Assembly (NCBI GenBank): GCA_017933935.1
Contig: JADWQK010000160.1
Coordinates: 558,001 to 622,000 of the forward strand
Source: Sesamia nonagrioides
Taxonomy: Eukaryota > Arthropoda > Insecta > Lepidoptera > Noctuidae
Reading direction: 5' to 3'
DNA length: 64,000 nucleotides
Numbering within the stretch: the stretch's first letter is position 1; every line of letters starts with the position of its first letter. Both the position numbers and the translations under genes were made by a program. Positions 35,631 to 46,200 of the stretch are shown one piece after another. The notes beneath the pieces were generated by a model. That model was not told where the DNA came from and ran no database searches. It worked only from the letters and a program-made list of their open reading frames with translations.

Positions 35631-38556
35631 AGTCATGCTCGTCCCGAGCATGATTTGATCCATAATAGCGAGCTAGGCGGTCTACGTGTACGATCTTCAG
35701 CTTCCCTCTAGGCCCTTTCTTAATCCTGTAGGTGACATCGTTTATTCTGGTTACTATCGTGTACGGACCCTCCCATTTGGCTTGAAATTTCGGACTCTTT
35801 CCTTTTCTCCTTATGGGATTATGTAACCATACCAAAGTTCCCTCTTCAAATCCGGGCACGTTAGCTTTGCGGTCGTATCGGATTTTCATTTTCTCACTGG
35901 TTTTCAGACCATTCTTTCTCACTAGCTCATGTATTCCATCTAATTTACGCCGTAGGTCGGCCACATAGTCGACGGCTAGGATAGGAGTATCGGGAGGTGT
36001 TCCGGTTAGTGCATCTATGGGTAGTCTAATTTCTCGGCCGAAGTTGACTTTCGCCGGTGTGCAATTTGTGCTATCATGTGTTGCAGAGCGGTATGACATT
36101 AAGAAGAGTGGAATGTATTGGTCCCAATCCCTCTGGTGTTCTTCCACTACTTTGGCCAAATGATTCTCCAACGTCTGATTGAATCTTTCGACCATTCCAT
36201 CTGACTGTGGGTGATACGGTGTTGTACGAGTCTTATGTATCCCGAGTAGTTGGCAAACCTCTTGAAATAGTGAAGACTCGAAGTTTCTACCCTGGTCAGA
36301 GTGTAACTCCAAGGGAACGCCAAATCGACAGAACACCTCGTGAACTAGCTTTTTGGCGACTGTATGAGCTTCCTGGTTAGGTACTGCAAAAGCTTCTGGC
36401 CATTTGCTGAAATAGTCTTGCATGACGATGATATACCTATTCCCTTCTTCAGTAACAGGGAATGGCCCAGCTATATCGACAGCAACTCTTTCCCATGGTG
36501 CACCAACATTGTACACTTTCAGCCGACCTCTGGCTCTCGTTTGCGGTCCCTTTACTGAGGAGCAAGCTACGCATTTTCTACACCAGTCCTCTACGTCTTC
36601 GCGGCAATGCACCCAGTAGAATCTTTTCCTCACCTTCTCCAGGGTTTTCTTTACTCCTAGATGTCCTCCGGATACTCCGTCGTGCACCTGTCTTAGCACT
36701 GACGCGACCTTATCGCAGGGGACAACGATCTGTATGGTGACCTCCTGTCCACTGGGTGATTCCCATTTCCTCTTGAGAACTCGATTATCAATTATCAGGC
36801 TATCCCATTGAGCCCAGTAACTTTTTACTGTTGGGCTAAGCGCTGATATTTCACTCCAAGCGGGCCTCTGGCCACGTTGCTTCCACTCGATTATTGCCTT
36901 CAGGTCACTGTCGTCCTTCTGTGCGTCTTCCAATGATTGATTATCCCAGTCTTCATCCAAAGCGTTTACCTGGATAATCCGTACGTTCTCTTCCTGTTTG
37001 TCACAATGTCGGCCGTTACTTCCTGAAGTAACCTGGCGACGGCGGTCCTTTTGTCTTGCCTTTTTCTCGAGGCGCTTCTTCTTACGCGCCTCGTCCTCGA
37101 CTTCCTTGTCCCGCCTTGCGTCTGCGTCACTCCACGACCTTCCGCGCGACCGCTCGCGCTCGTGTTCTTGCTTGCCGGAACGTTCGCGTTCCTGGTCTCG
37201 GTCTCGCTCCCGGTCCTTGACGCGTTCCCGCTCTCGTTCAGCGGGTCGCTCGCGGTGCCCGCTCCGATCGCTCCGCTCGCGCCACTCGACTCGCTCGCAC
37301 GGGCGCTCGGGCTCGACCTTCGCATCGCGCTTGCGCCACTCCATCACCGCGGCCTCTTCACGTGACCAAGAAGTTCTTCTTCCCTTAGCCTTCCTGGGAC
37401 AATCAATTCGAATGTGCCCCTTTTCGCCGCACTCGTAGCAAGTTGGTCCTCGTCGGGCTTTTATTTGTGCGGTCACTTCTCGAATACGGTCGTGTTGTGG
37501 GACATCTTGACGTACTGCTTCCACCTCCAGAGCATGCGTCAACGCTGCCTTCAGGGTCTGATGGTGACCCAGACGTACTGCAGCCCTGACTTCTGCATCT
37601 CGAATCCCATCGGTAAATAATCGTAGACTAGTAGCGCCAATCAATCCCGGTGTTGATGCATACGCCTTCCGAACCATACGTTCTATTTCCGTGGCCCATT
37701 GTTGCAAACCCTCGCTGCTCTTCTGTGTGCGTTCGCGGAGTTGAGCCCTGTAGACGTGTTCCAGGTGTTTCTCTCCATATCTAGTCTCCAACGCTTCTAA
37801 CAGACAGGCTAGGGTATTGCAATCGCCGGAAATATTCTCGAGGATTCGTACGGCATCACCACGCAAAGCAAGCATAAGGGCTGTTAGAGCTTGATCGTCG
37901 TCCCAGTTATTGCCTTTTGCGACCTTTTCAAACTGTAGACGGAAGGCCACCCATGACGTTGTCCCGTCAAAATGAGGTACCTTGAAAGTCGGCAAAGCAC
38001 TGGGTACCGGTACCACACCTTTAATAACGCCTTTCAGCACCGTTTTATGGAGAAACTGTATTTCTTTCTCACACTCCATGATGGTATTGTCTAGTTTCTC
38101 CATACGCGCATCTTGTTTGTCTATACGCATGTCTTGCTGGTCCATACGGGCATCTTGTTGTGCTGTTTTTATTTTAAGCTCATTAACCTCTTCTTTGGTT
38201 TCTATCCACTGTTTATTTAGTTCTAATACTAGTTGCTGGGATTTTGCCTGGGATTCATCTATTTTTGCTTGGGTTTCCACCTGGGATTGTTTTATTTGAG
38301 CCTGGGTTGCTGCCTGGGATTGTTCTATACTCAGCTTTATTTGCGCCGTCAAGTGAGCCAGTAACGCCGAATAATCGGGTCCGCTGGCTCCGGCAGTGGT
38401 GGTGGTAGTAGGCGCACTCACATTCGTCGGTGTTACGACGGCCGCATCTTCTACGGGTGCAGGGACACCAAGTGATACTTCCTCTTGACGCGCCAAATCC
38501 ATCGCTGCTTGTCGTCGCGTGCGAACTCTTTCGTCTTCCCTTGGCGTGACCGGCAT
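35629..38556 (-). CDS. Gag-integrase fusion polyprotein of a Ty3/Gypsy-type element
   Basis: A single intact 975-codon frame filling the space between the two LTRs. In order: an N-terminal region with repeated QSQ/TQAKI units (about 70-110); a coiled-coil-like stretch with QQDAR/DKQDAR repeats (105-165); a retrotransposon Gag core around FDGTTSWVAF (195-350); a CCHC knuckle at C373, C376, H381, C386; an extremely charged RE/RD/KK-rich tract (395-510); the linker normally found after RNase H (about 525-610); the integrase HHCC zinc domain (H625, H632, C662, C665); the catalytic triad D694, D754, E790 with exactly 35 residues between the last two; and a GPY/F motif (GPYTI, 930-934). I see no D(T/S)G protease, no YxDD reverse transcriptase and no RNase H. 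The ATG lies right after the primer-binding-like site. Either an internally deleted copy that kept frame, or a real Gag-IN non-autonomous lineage. Confidence 0.93.
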   Translation of the reverse strand: MPVTPREDERVRTRRQAAMDLARQEEVSLGVPAPVEDAAVVTPTNVSAPTTTTTAGASGPDYSALLAHLTAQIKLSIEQSQAATQAQIKQSQVETQAKIDESQAKSQQLVLELNKQWIETKEEVNELKIKTAQQDARMDQQDMRIDKQDARMEKLDNTIMECEKEIQFLHKTVLKGVIKGVVPVPSALPTFKVPHFDGTTSWVAFRLQFEKVAKGNNWDDDQALTALMLALRGDAVRILENISGDCNTLACLLEALETRYGEKHLEHVYRAQLRERTQKSSEGLQQWATEIERMVRKAYASTPGLIGATSLRLFTDGIRDAEVRAAVRLGHHQTLKAALTHALEVEAVRQDVPQHDRIREVTAQIKARRGPTCYECGEKGHIRIDCPRKAKGRRTSWSREEAAVMEWRKRDAKVEPERPCERVEWRERSDRSGHRERPAERERERVKDRERDRDQERERSGKQEHERERSRGRSWSDADARRDKEVEDEARKKKRLEKKARQKDRRRQVTSGSNGRHCDKQEENVRIIQVNALDEDWDNQSLEDAQKDDSDLKAIIEWKQRGQRPAWSEISALSPTVKSYWAQWDSLIIDNRVLKRKWESPSGQEVTIQIVVPCDKVASVLRQVHDGVSGGHLGVKKTLEKVRKRFYWVHCREDVEDWCRKCVACSSVKGPQTRARGRLKVYNVGAPWERVAVDIAGPFPVTEEGNRYIIVMQDYFSKWPEAFAVPNQEAHTVAKKLVHEVFCRFGVPLELHSDQGRNFESSLFQEVCQLLGIHKTRTTPYHPQSDGMVERFNQTLENHLAKVVEEHQRDWDQYIPLFLMSYRSATHDSTNCTPAKVNFGREIRLPIDALTGTPPDTPILAVDYVADLRRKLDGIHELVRKNGLKTSEKMKIRYDRKANVPGFEEGTLVWLHNPIRRKGKSPKFQAKWEGPYTIVTRINDVTYRIKKGPRGKLKIVHVDRLARYYGSNHARDEHD

Positions 38557-38557
38557 G

Positions 38558-38572
38558 CCGCTTCTGACACCA
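38558..38572 (-). other. Primer-binding-site-like sequence of the LTR element
   Basis: Two bases inside the 5' LTR the minus strand reads TGGTGTCAGAAGCGG, a TGG-initial sequence placed and shaped like a Ty3/Gypsy tRNA primer site. It nearly abuts the Gag ATG. The cognate tRNA was not identified. Confidence 0.65.
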
Positions 38573-38574
38573 AT

Positions 38575-39186
38575 TGTTACGGGCTAGGGGTACTTAAACG
38601 CCGGTTAAGGGTTACGAAGTTTATTGGCAACGAAGGTACAGTCGATTGTAGGCAATGACAAGTAGAACGTAGCTGATGTCGTACCGAAGTCTTCTCTTAC
38701 GTCCACGAAGTCCGTGTTGTAAACACACAATAACAGTACAGATGTTACTCCACGTAGTACTCACAGTTCTTGTTGCAGTTGTCGCAGTAGGTATTCTCGA
38801 AGATCGCTTCTTAACTGTCGCTGTTTTCGTATCGCTAGTCGAGTGTAGACTGACTGTGCGTCGGCGTTGCGGCGCCTTATATAGGCCAGCTGATCGAACA
38901 TTCCAGAATCCTCTAGGCGTAATAATAATAGCACATAAGTTCGAGGTCACTCGGAAGTACCTACGGTAATTCCCGGAACCGGGTTTCTAGAAATTTCGAT
39001 GTCGACACTTTGTTGACAAAACTGTTGATACCTGTACCATTCGATAGGCCGTCCTAAGTCTAGTAATGCGTTTTATTATTGTACCTAGAAAATGTCTAGA
39101 TCTGGAGGAATAGGACTTAAAAGTGACACACTGCATGTCACGCGATATTGAACCTTATGCCATCGACATAAGGTCCATTCGTAACA
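38575..39186 (-). repeat. 5' LTR (upstream LTR relative to the ORF)
   Basis: 612 bp, starts tgttacgggc and ends cgtaaca on the plus strand. Read on the minus strand it supplies U3, promoter and leader for the Gag-IN frame. No difference from the other LTR was seen. Confidence 0.93.
38848..38883 (-). promoter_or_regulatory. Predicted LTR core promoter: TATA box plus arthropod initiator
   Basis: On the minus strand TATATAAGG (plus 38875-38883) is followed about 25 bp later by TCAGTC (plus 38848-38853), which fits the arthropod initiator TCAGTY. The spacing is right for a TATA-Inr promoter and would place the start of R near 38852. The same pair is in the other LTR (TATA at 35306-35314). Confidence 0.6.
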
Positions 39187-39239
39187 ATATGTATGTAGTA
39201 CACCAATTCTCTCGAACTTTTAATATTAAACTATTTTAT

Positions 39240-39278
39240 TTGCCTCCTATATTGACTCATAGTCAATATAGGAGGCAA
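39240..39278. repeat. Perfect 18-bp inverted repeat, 3-base loop
   Basis: ttgcctcctatattgact, cat, agtcaatataggaggcaa. Lies 53 bp from the LTR element. Confidence 0.93.
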
Positions 39279-39373
39279 CTAAATATAATAATATGAACAA
39301 TCTGGTGTTCATATCCTATGGGAGTTAATACCGTTCCAGAATCTACAGTTGGTGAACTACTAGAAACTGAATA

Positions 39374-39930
39374 GGCTATTTGACGGTATGATTTTTTTTG
39401 TGATTATTTGCTTTAAATGCATAAAATGAGGGTTCTTTATGTCATTTACATGAGTTTTAATAAAAATAATAACAATTAATATATCCAAAAACACAAAAAT
39501 ATGTTTGACTTTTTGTATCTCGCGCCACATATTGTGAAACGATCTGGATTCGCTAATGTCACGATGACGTCATACGCGCATCAGCACTTGTGGTTGTTCT
39601 GTGTTCTCGGGTGTTTTATCGATGTATTTGTACATCCCGGTACAGCACACCACTTGTAAAACATTTTATTAGATAAACAACAACAAATAACAGATAAATA
39701 CAAACACCACTGCGGAACCAAAAATCGTTTATAAAAGCTTGTGACGTCACTTACTAGGCACACCGCCATATTGTTGAAAAAAGCGTTTCGGCGCCTTATT
39801 TGAATTTTGAATTTTTATTTGCATGTTTCTTACGAAATACGTATTTAAAATAAAAAAAAAATACTTTCGGTGAAATTCTTAACCGCAACCAAGTAATTCA
39901 AGACAGAAATTATAAATCTGTCAAATAGCC
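39374..39930 (-). mobile_element. THAP-MITE copy 3
   Basis: Ends ggctatttgac and gtcaaatagcc, TA on both sides, about 557 bp. The minus strand encodes MFYKWCAVPGCTNTSIKHP around 39610-39670, again a THAP-like start without a transposase. Confidence 0.82.
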
Positions 39931-40546
39931 TATTGTGTACCTTATATTCTACTGACTTTTACCCGCGACTTTTTCCGCATTTATATCAACTTTTATCCCA
40001 TGGGAACGTACAACCGGGACAAAAAGCAGTCTATGTCCTTCCCCAGGATGCCGTCTTCATATCTCCATTCCAATCTTATCGAAATTCATTCGGTTGTTTA
40101 GGCGTGAAAAGCGTTGAAAATCTAATAAGGAAATCTGACAGATTGTAGTAGCTTCATCTGCTGTCGTCTGTACCTATAATTACCTTTTTGACCCCTAAAA
40201 CAATGTGACCGTACTTGCACATTATTTGATGAATCCTCGAAACTTGTTAGATTTCCACTTCGGGAAAGATGTTCCAAATTGTAGTTTTTTGTCATGTGCT
40301 GCTTATATATATTTCATTTTATTTTATTACCACGTTCCGCGGTTACACCCACATAGTTTTGTCCCCGTGGGAATATCCGGATTAAATTATCCTATATTGT
40401 TATTCCTAAACATCGAAATCCGTTTTTTTTGTCTACGTCCAAAAGGGTAACAAAAATATATTCAAATTTTCACGTTTATGATGTTAGTAGAAAACGAATT
40501 GGAGTTCATACGAGTTCCCAGTGCAAATTTATATGCCAATATTCAA
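39931..40546. other. Noncoding stretch between THAP-MITE copy 3 and the duplication
   Basis: A piece at 39955-40110 (acttttacccgcgacttttt, ttcattcggttgtttaggcg) resembles a decayed inverted Helitron, with no clean ends. Confidence 0.4.
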
Positions 40547-41956
40547 GCCATTGCGAATCCCGTGCCCTTGTGTTGGCGGTACACGTGGATATAGTGTTTT
40601 CCACTCCCGTTGCTGGAAAATTATTGTAGCCTCTACGATTTTAATTGGAAACCTTCGGACCATCGGAGTTTAGGCAAATATTCACGTTTATACTCAAAGG
40701 CAACTTTGAGTGAAACACTCGGGAAAGTAATTTTCTGAATATTTATTTTATTACATTTTTTGGAACGATACCTCGCAAAGCTACGTGTGTTGCAAGGATT
40801 TCTTTATAGAAATTTACTTCAAGTAGTGGGATCAGCTTACATGAGAATAGCTCATCCTTTAGCATAATAAAGAAAAAGTTTTTATTGAGACTCGTACACA
40901 CTGCGACACTTCCAAGCTATAAATTTCCAGTTTTAGCTGCCCTCACTCACACTATACAATATGTAAAGAAAACCCTATCCGATCTGTGAAGATATTAATT
41001 ATGGAATTAAAGCCGGGCTAAACTTAAAAAAATCCCCCTAAAAAAATAAATATTATTTCGCAAAAAGAGGTAACTTAATACATGTGCAGCAGGCAATACA
41101 TGCGCGGGCGATGGGCGGCAGGGTATGGGGCACGACACGGCATCGCTCATAGTGTTGTCACTTTTTTAAAAATGACCAAATTTCGGGGAAGTTGGAATTA
41201 ATTCGCGGGAAAAAAATATTATTTCAAAATTCATTAGTAGGTATTGATTGTCACTATGATGATTACGTAAAATTTTATATTACATGTGTCTACCTAACCC
41301 TTATTATCCTTGTGGGTCGGAGAGGGTTTTCTTGACATATTGTATATGTTTTTCGTTTAATCAGAAGTCACCTTATACTGGTTATTTATAACTTGATGTG
41401 TAACCATCCGTACAGTAAGATCACAAACTTAACACAGTCAAAAATAAATATACACCGTTTAAGGCTACTATACACGTAGATTTGATAGCAATAGGACTTG
41501 AGAACTTACTACACAATGTAACGCGCGTTATACTTGTGGTTACGAAGTGTACAAATGCGCTGTAAATGTGTGTGAAATCGCAAGAGCAGCTCCCGGTGCC
41601 GTCTGAAACATAAGCAGAGTCAGAACAGGGGCCCTAGTCTACTATTACAATAGTATCAGAATGGTCAATCAGTGATACTAACAAAATGGCGTCACTATGT
41701 CTTTCTGGTGGTCAATCATTAACACTCCACTCCATATTAATACAGGTCCAAAGAAAATCGTTTCTACTAACGGGTTTTATAATAATAGGAATACGGCAAT
41801 GTCATTCTATCACCATTCCATTACGAGACGACTGAAATCATTATGAATTTAACAGATTACGAACTTTTACCACAATGACAATGGAATTGTGTTGGAAGGA
41901 CAAATTTATAAAAATACCAGATTATTCCCTTTGCGTATTATATACTTTTATGTGTT

Positions 41957-42450
41957 TTTTTTTAATAATTATAAACTAGTGCTTGGCTGCAGTCCCGCCT
42001 GATGGTAAGCAGTGACGCAATCGTTGATGGTAAAGCCCACTAGTTTATTAAGCCTATTCACTTAAAAAACTTAGGAATAGGAAGGATGACGGCAGTTGAG
42101 CCAGGTAATGCAATGTTAAACTCAAGACCAACACAACCAAACGATGCTGCGCTAGAGGGAGATTGATCTAGAGACTCTCCACGACGAAACTCCCGACACA
42201 ACAACATTTGGGCGCATCGTACCCGGCACACATCGCAACACAATTACTGCTCAGACCCGTACGGCTTCACCAGACATCATGCCGGAACACGACGAATCGC
42301 TTGGCGGCAAGACTTGTGTCTGGTGGGTGATAACTTCTTCCGGCAGCCGATGTTATGGCCTACCACCGAGAAAACTAACGCTACTCTGCTTCACATAATC
42401 TTTACAGCACGTCTGTACACTTGTAACCACAAGAAAAGCGCTCGTCGCTT
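41957..42450 (-). repeat. Repeat D (LINE-like 3' region), copy 1 of duplication
   Basis: From the poly-A end (plus ttttttttaataattataaac) through the tail tcccgcctgatggtaagcag to a body with gatgctgcgctagagggag. The body contains the empty insertion site ggtaatgcaatgtt (42104-42117). Short frames in it are not conserved as proteins between copies. Confidence 0.8.
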
Positions 42451-42982
42451 CGTGAGATAATAATATTAGCTTACATTGACAGTCAATGCTTCACTACCAA
42501 TGGTGACCGGTTATTTACCCCTATAATGCGTTGTAAGTACTAAAGAACTACAGATATCAACTTTTTGCTACCAACAGTCGCGCAGTAGCGCCACTAGGAA
42601 AACCACAAGTTTTTTATACTGGTATGGTATCTAGTTAGGGTTCAGTAGTCATAGAAATATCTTCACAACATGGTCTTTTGAAATAGATTACGTCAATATT
42701 TAGGTGACGCTTGCCTACACCAATCTATGAATTGACTTTCCATTAATATTTATATGAGGCGACCCGGCCGATAAATAATAAATTAAATAGTGCGCAAATG
42801 ACGGTTGACGCATCCCAATATAGTAACTTTCATTTTTTATAAAGCATTACTTTATACTAGGGATTTGTTCCTGTATCGAGGGTGCGTTCAAAATCATAGA
42901 AAGAGATTTGATGACATATATCTATTGGTATTTTGGCCGTAAGACCAATATAGCAGTGTTTTTGTTTTAGTTTAAGCGGCAC

Positions 42983-43051
42983 CACCACACCTTCTCTGTA
43001 TGAGAGGAGACCTGTGCCCAGCAGTGGGACAATAAAAAAAGGTTGATGATG
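42983..43051 (+). mobile_element. SINE-B 3' fragment (duplication copy 1)
   Basis: ccttctctgtatgagaggag, then cctgtgcccagcagtgggac and a ggttgatgatggtg tail. The tRNA head is missing. A SINE-A inserted next to its tail. Confidence 0.75.
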
Positions 43052-43065
43052 GTGATTACACCAAC

Positions 43066-43349
43066 ATCATCATCATCATCCCAGCGTTAATCCCAGTCGC
43101 ATCCAAAGCCTTGTCAGCTTTGGAGTCTGGGGTCCGCTTTACCAGTCCAACTGCTGATATGGCTAAACTTCGACATTTTCCGTGAAGCGACTGCCGTCTG
43201 ATCTCCACAACCCGAAGGCGACATCGAAGCATTGCAGTTAGACCAACTGTTGGACTTTTGCGGGCTCCAACTACCCGTAACGACTGCCACTACATGTTCG
43301 TATGGCAACCGGGACCAACGGCTTAACGTGCTTTCCGAGGCACGACCAG
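43066..43349 (-). mobile_element. SINE-A, 5'-truncated (duplication copy 1)
   Basis: The (CAT)n end is on the left; the copy is truncated within the gaggcacgaccag segment, so the tRNA-like head is missing. Flanked by gtgattacaccaac (43052-43065) and gtgatgacaccaac (43350-43363), a 14-bp target duplication with one mismatch. Confidence 0.85.
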
Positions 43350-44548
43350 GTGATGACACCAACGATGGAATTAAATCAGGAATAGGTTTAGATTTTGGTC
43401 AAGTGGTACTGCCTGCAAGTGGAACTGCTGAGCATAAGGCAATCTGAATCCTTTTGAAAGTTATGGTAAACCCATAGCTTCATAATGTTCGAAAAATTCG
43501 TCTTATCATTTGACCTGTCAAAATAAAAGCCATTGCTACTGATACTGTTTTACGCAATTATACTGCAGGGTCGGGCAAAGAGAAATTGGGTTTTTTCATC
43601 TGGCATTCCTTAGTAGCAGCCCACATTCTGTATTTGTACCCGATTGATGGCAATAGGCTTACACCATATTAATATGGGACTTCAAAAAGGGGTCTACTAT
43701 AGGTACTTACATCTCACTCAACGTGACCTTTTGGCAAATCTTGCGACAAGAATGTATGGTTAATACGGAACTCCTATTCTATACTCGATTCACATCTTCC
43801 TTTTTTAAACATTTCGCGGCTTTCATTAGTCATCAGGCCGCGTTCTACCTCGTTGGAATCTCGTCAAGTATTCGGTTAACGAACATACCGTACATATGTT
43901 AATAATTTTAAATAGTCCTTATGCCGCAGTACCTTTTGAAAGTTTCTTTTTTAGGTCGTTTTTTGTTGTACCACAACTACTTCGAATGTACAGTATTTTG
44001 CTCGTACGAAAGGTTCTTGAAAAGAGATGTGTGATCTTTTGTGTAAGTTGTATTTTAATTTTGCAAGCCTGTTTTAATATGTATATTCTTTTTTGTTTAC
44101 GTTACAAACTTTTATGCTTTTTTCTTTATTGAACATGTCCAACTCTGATCAGCACACAACCCAAATCATATACCGATTTCGATCTGCTGTTACTTAAGAC
44201 TACCATATATGTAGGTATGTATATTGATGTATTTAATGTCATGTCATATAACATAAACTTACGAAACGAGTTCTCATAGACTTCATGCAGTCATGCCTTA
44301 TTTCTTATTAGCTTAATGCACACTGTATCAATACTAGTTTTTTTTCATGTATATTTCGCAGACACGTAACAATTACTGAACACCATAAAAATAACAGATT
44401 TTCTCAACTCGCATTTCAAGGTTCAACACCACTAGCGGTCTTTCACCCAAATAAACCATATTTTTGTTATTTTAATTTGTTAACAACATGTCTTGTAATT
44501 AATGCAGATCACCAGACACCTCAAATGGATTTTTTTAAATATAACATT

Positions 44549-44978
44549 GTTTTTTTTTTATTAACTTACGTCATTATAATTTATTTATACTTAGCTAAAA
44601 CGGTACAAAACCAACTACATTAACTAACATAGAAACAAACAATTACATTAATTAAATTAAAAACTACCACTAAAACCAACATGGAATAGTGGACTCTCGC
44701 ATACTTTCTTTTACAGAAGACCAAACATACTCGCATAAGCTTCTTCCATTCATCCGCAAACACGTCACATTCAGGGTTGGCCATCAGAAGGGCATTCAGC
44801 ACTTTTAAGGTACGACAGACCGGGAATTCAGCTCTGGCTACCGTTTTTGCGGGGAGTTGCGCAAAAAGATTGTGCCTGCAGCTTTGACGATGGCCGACAT
44901 ATTTGTCAGGCACAAATAGTCGGCAGAAAAGACCATGTAGCTCTGGGCAGTCTATACGTCCCCGTAATGTCTCACAAG
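44549..44978 (-). pseudogene. LINE-K C-terminal fragment with 3' UTR (copy 1)
   Basis: The minus strand reads ETLRGRIDCPELHG, then LFVPDKYVGHRQ, KTVARAE.PVCRTLKVLNALL and ANPECDVFADEWKKL. This resembles the C-terminal tail of lepidopteran non-LTR reverse transcriptases (TVAR..SP..R.L..LN and CD.F.D signatures). A 3' UTR and poly-A (plus poly-T near 44549-44560) follow. The upstream part of the frame lies at 45241-45310, beyond the CR1-like insertion. Family call by motif memory; the clade is uncertain. Confidence 0.65.
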
Positions 44979-45235
44979 AATAGAATAGAATACTCTTTAT
45001 TATGTACACCATATAGATTTCAAAAACATAAATATAAAAATTTTACAAAGGGTGACACAATGGGCGGTCTATCTCTAAGAGCGATCTTTTACAGACAACC
45101 TTTGGATGGAATAGTAAGGGGAAGGAGAGAGAAATAATGTAGGTAGTCTACAGTGTACTATTTACAATTTTACATAGTTTATATAATAAATATACTCGTT
45201 AAGTGCAACAAGCAACAGCGCAGCGCAGCAGTGTT
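44979..45235 (-). mobile_element. CR1/Jockey-like LINE 3' end, private to duplication copy 1
   Basis: The plus strand starts aatagaatagaatactctt, the reverse complement of a LINE 3' end with a short ATTCT-type tail. The 5-bp acaag is repeated on both sides (44974-44978 and 45236-45240). Copy 2 has the uninterrupted site (acaag at 51436-51440). Noncoding 3' UTR only. Confidence 0.8.
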
Positions 45236-45391
45236 ACAAGCTACGGTAAGCTGGTCAAAGCCTCTTCTCATTTCCAAAGAGTTAAATCCCAACATCCCTA
45301 AGAGATAGTTGGTGGGGTACATTAAGGGAAAAAATGGTATCACCTCTGGAAGAGGTATCTATAATGAATGTAGGGGATAATTGTGGTCACA

Positions 45392-45609
45392 TCTATACTA
45401 ATATATAAAGCTGAAGAGTTTGTTTGTTTGTTTGAACGCGCTTATCTCAGGAACTACGGATCCGATTTGAAAAATTCTTTTGCGTTGGATAGCTCATTAA
45501 TCCAGGAAGGCTTTAGACTATATAACATCACGCTGCGACCAATAGGAGCGGAGCATATAAAATAAAACATATCGAAACCTACCCGGATGAAACCGCGAGG
45601 CGCAGCTAG
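45392..45609 (+). mobile_element. Non-autonomous Helitron, family H2 (duplication copy 1)
   Basis: Starts TC (tctatactaatatataaag) and ends CTAG followed by T, with a GC-rich segment just before the end. Contains ctgcgaccaataggagcgga, shared by all H2 copies in this window. Confidence 0.8.
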
Positions 45610-45865
45610 TTAGAAGTATATGTATGCACACAGTCGCAATGTAATAATTACTTCATACATTTTTGTTTGTTTTGACTGTACAGCGAAAGTATTTTTTTTA
45701 CATTACAAAAACTCGCCGAAATGATATATTTAAGGTGGTGATAACTGAAATTATAAAAGCACAAGTTAAAAGGCCATATACCTCATAAATCAGTAGAATA
45801 CCAATACTGCAAGAATTATTTTTATCACAGCATAATTAATGTTCACCTAGAATTTTTTTGTATAT

Positions 45866-46200
45866 CATCATCATCCCAGCGTTAATCCCAGTCGCATCCG
45901 AAGCCTTTCTCAGCTTTTGGAGTCTGGGGTCCGCTTTACCAGTCCAACTGCTAATATGGCTATACTTCGACATTTTCCGTGAAGCGACTGCCGTCTGACC
46001 TCTACAACCCGAAGGCGACATCGAAGCATTGCAGTTAGACCAATTGTTGGACTTTTGAGGGCTCCAACAACCCGTAACGACTGCCACTAGATGTTCGTAT
46101 GGCAACCGGGACCAACGGCTTAACGTGCTTTCCGAGGCACGACCAGACCAGTGCAAATATTCATATTCATGCATACAAATACTTGCACTGTGCGGAACCC
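45866..46200 (-). mobile_element. SINE-A lacking its tRNA head (duplication copy 1)
   Basis: (CAT)n end, body, and the gtgcaaat hairpin region, ending before the B box. Flanked by a 17-bp target duplication agaatttttttgtatat (45849-45865 and 46201-46217). Confidence 0.88.

Larger units (their letters stand above)
35006..39186 (-). mobile_element. Ty3/Gypsy-type LTR retrotransposon, Gag-IN only, apparently recent
   Basis: Two 612-bp LTRs (35006-35617 and 38575-39186), both TG...CA, enclose one minus-strand ORF. The flanks show ATAT on each side (35002-35005 and 39187-39190), a likely 4-bp target duplication; AT-rich flanks make its exact length ambiguous. By eye the two LTRs are identical, including the shadow frames within them, which indicates a recent insertion. 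The element lacks protease, RT and RNase H, so mobilisation would need enzymes supplied in trans. Confidence 0.93.

Noticed and set aside
36998..37438. Plus-strand 146-codon frame rich in R and S, like an SR protein
   Set aside because: It is the antisense shadow of the RE/RD-rich tract of the Gag-IN frame.
40429..40629. Plus frame that partly recurs at 46260-46454
   Set aside because: The shared part is simply the start of the tandem duplication; the frames diverge before it and have no domain.
42058..42243. Minus 61-codon frame that recurs (21695, 57000 region), suggesting a conserved small protein
   Set aside because: It recurs because Repeat D recurs; copies differ by frameshifts and early stops, and the frame is not preserved.
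43071..43081. (CAT)n runs as possible regulatory microsatellites
   Set aside because: They are the tails of SINE-A, SINE-B and RTE copies.
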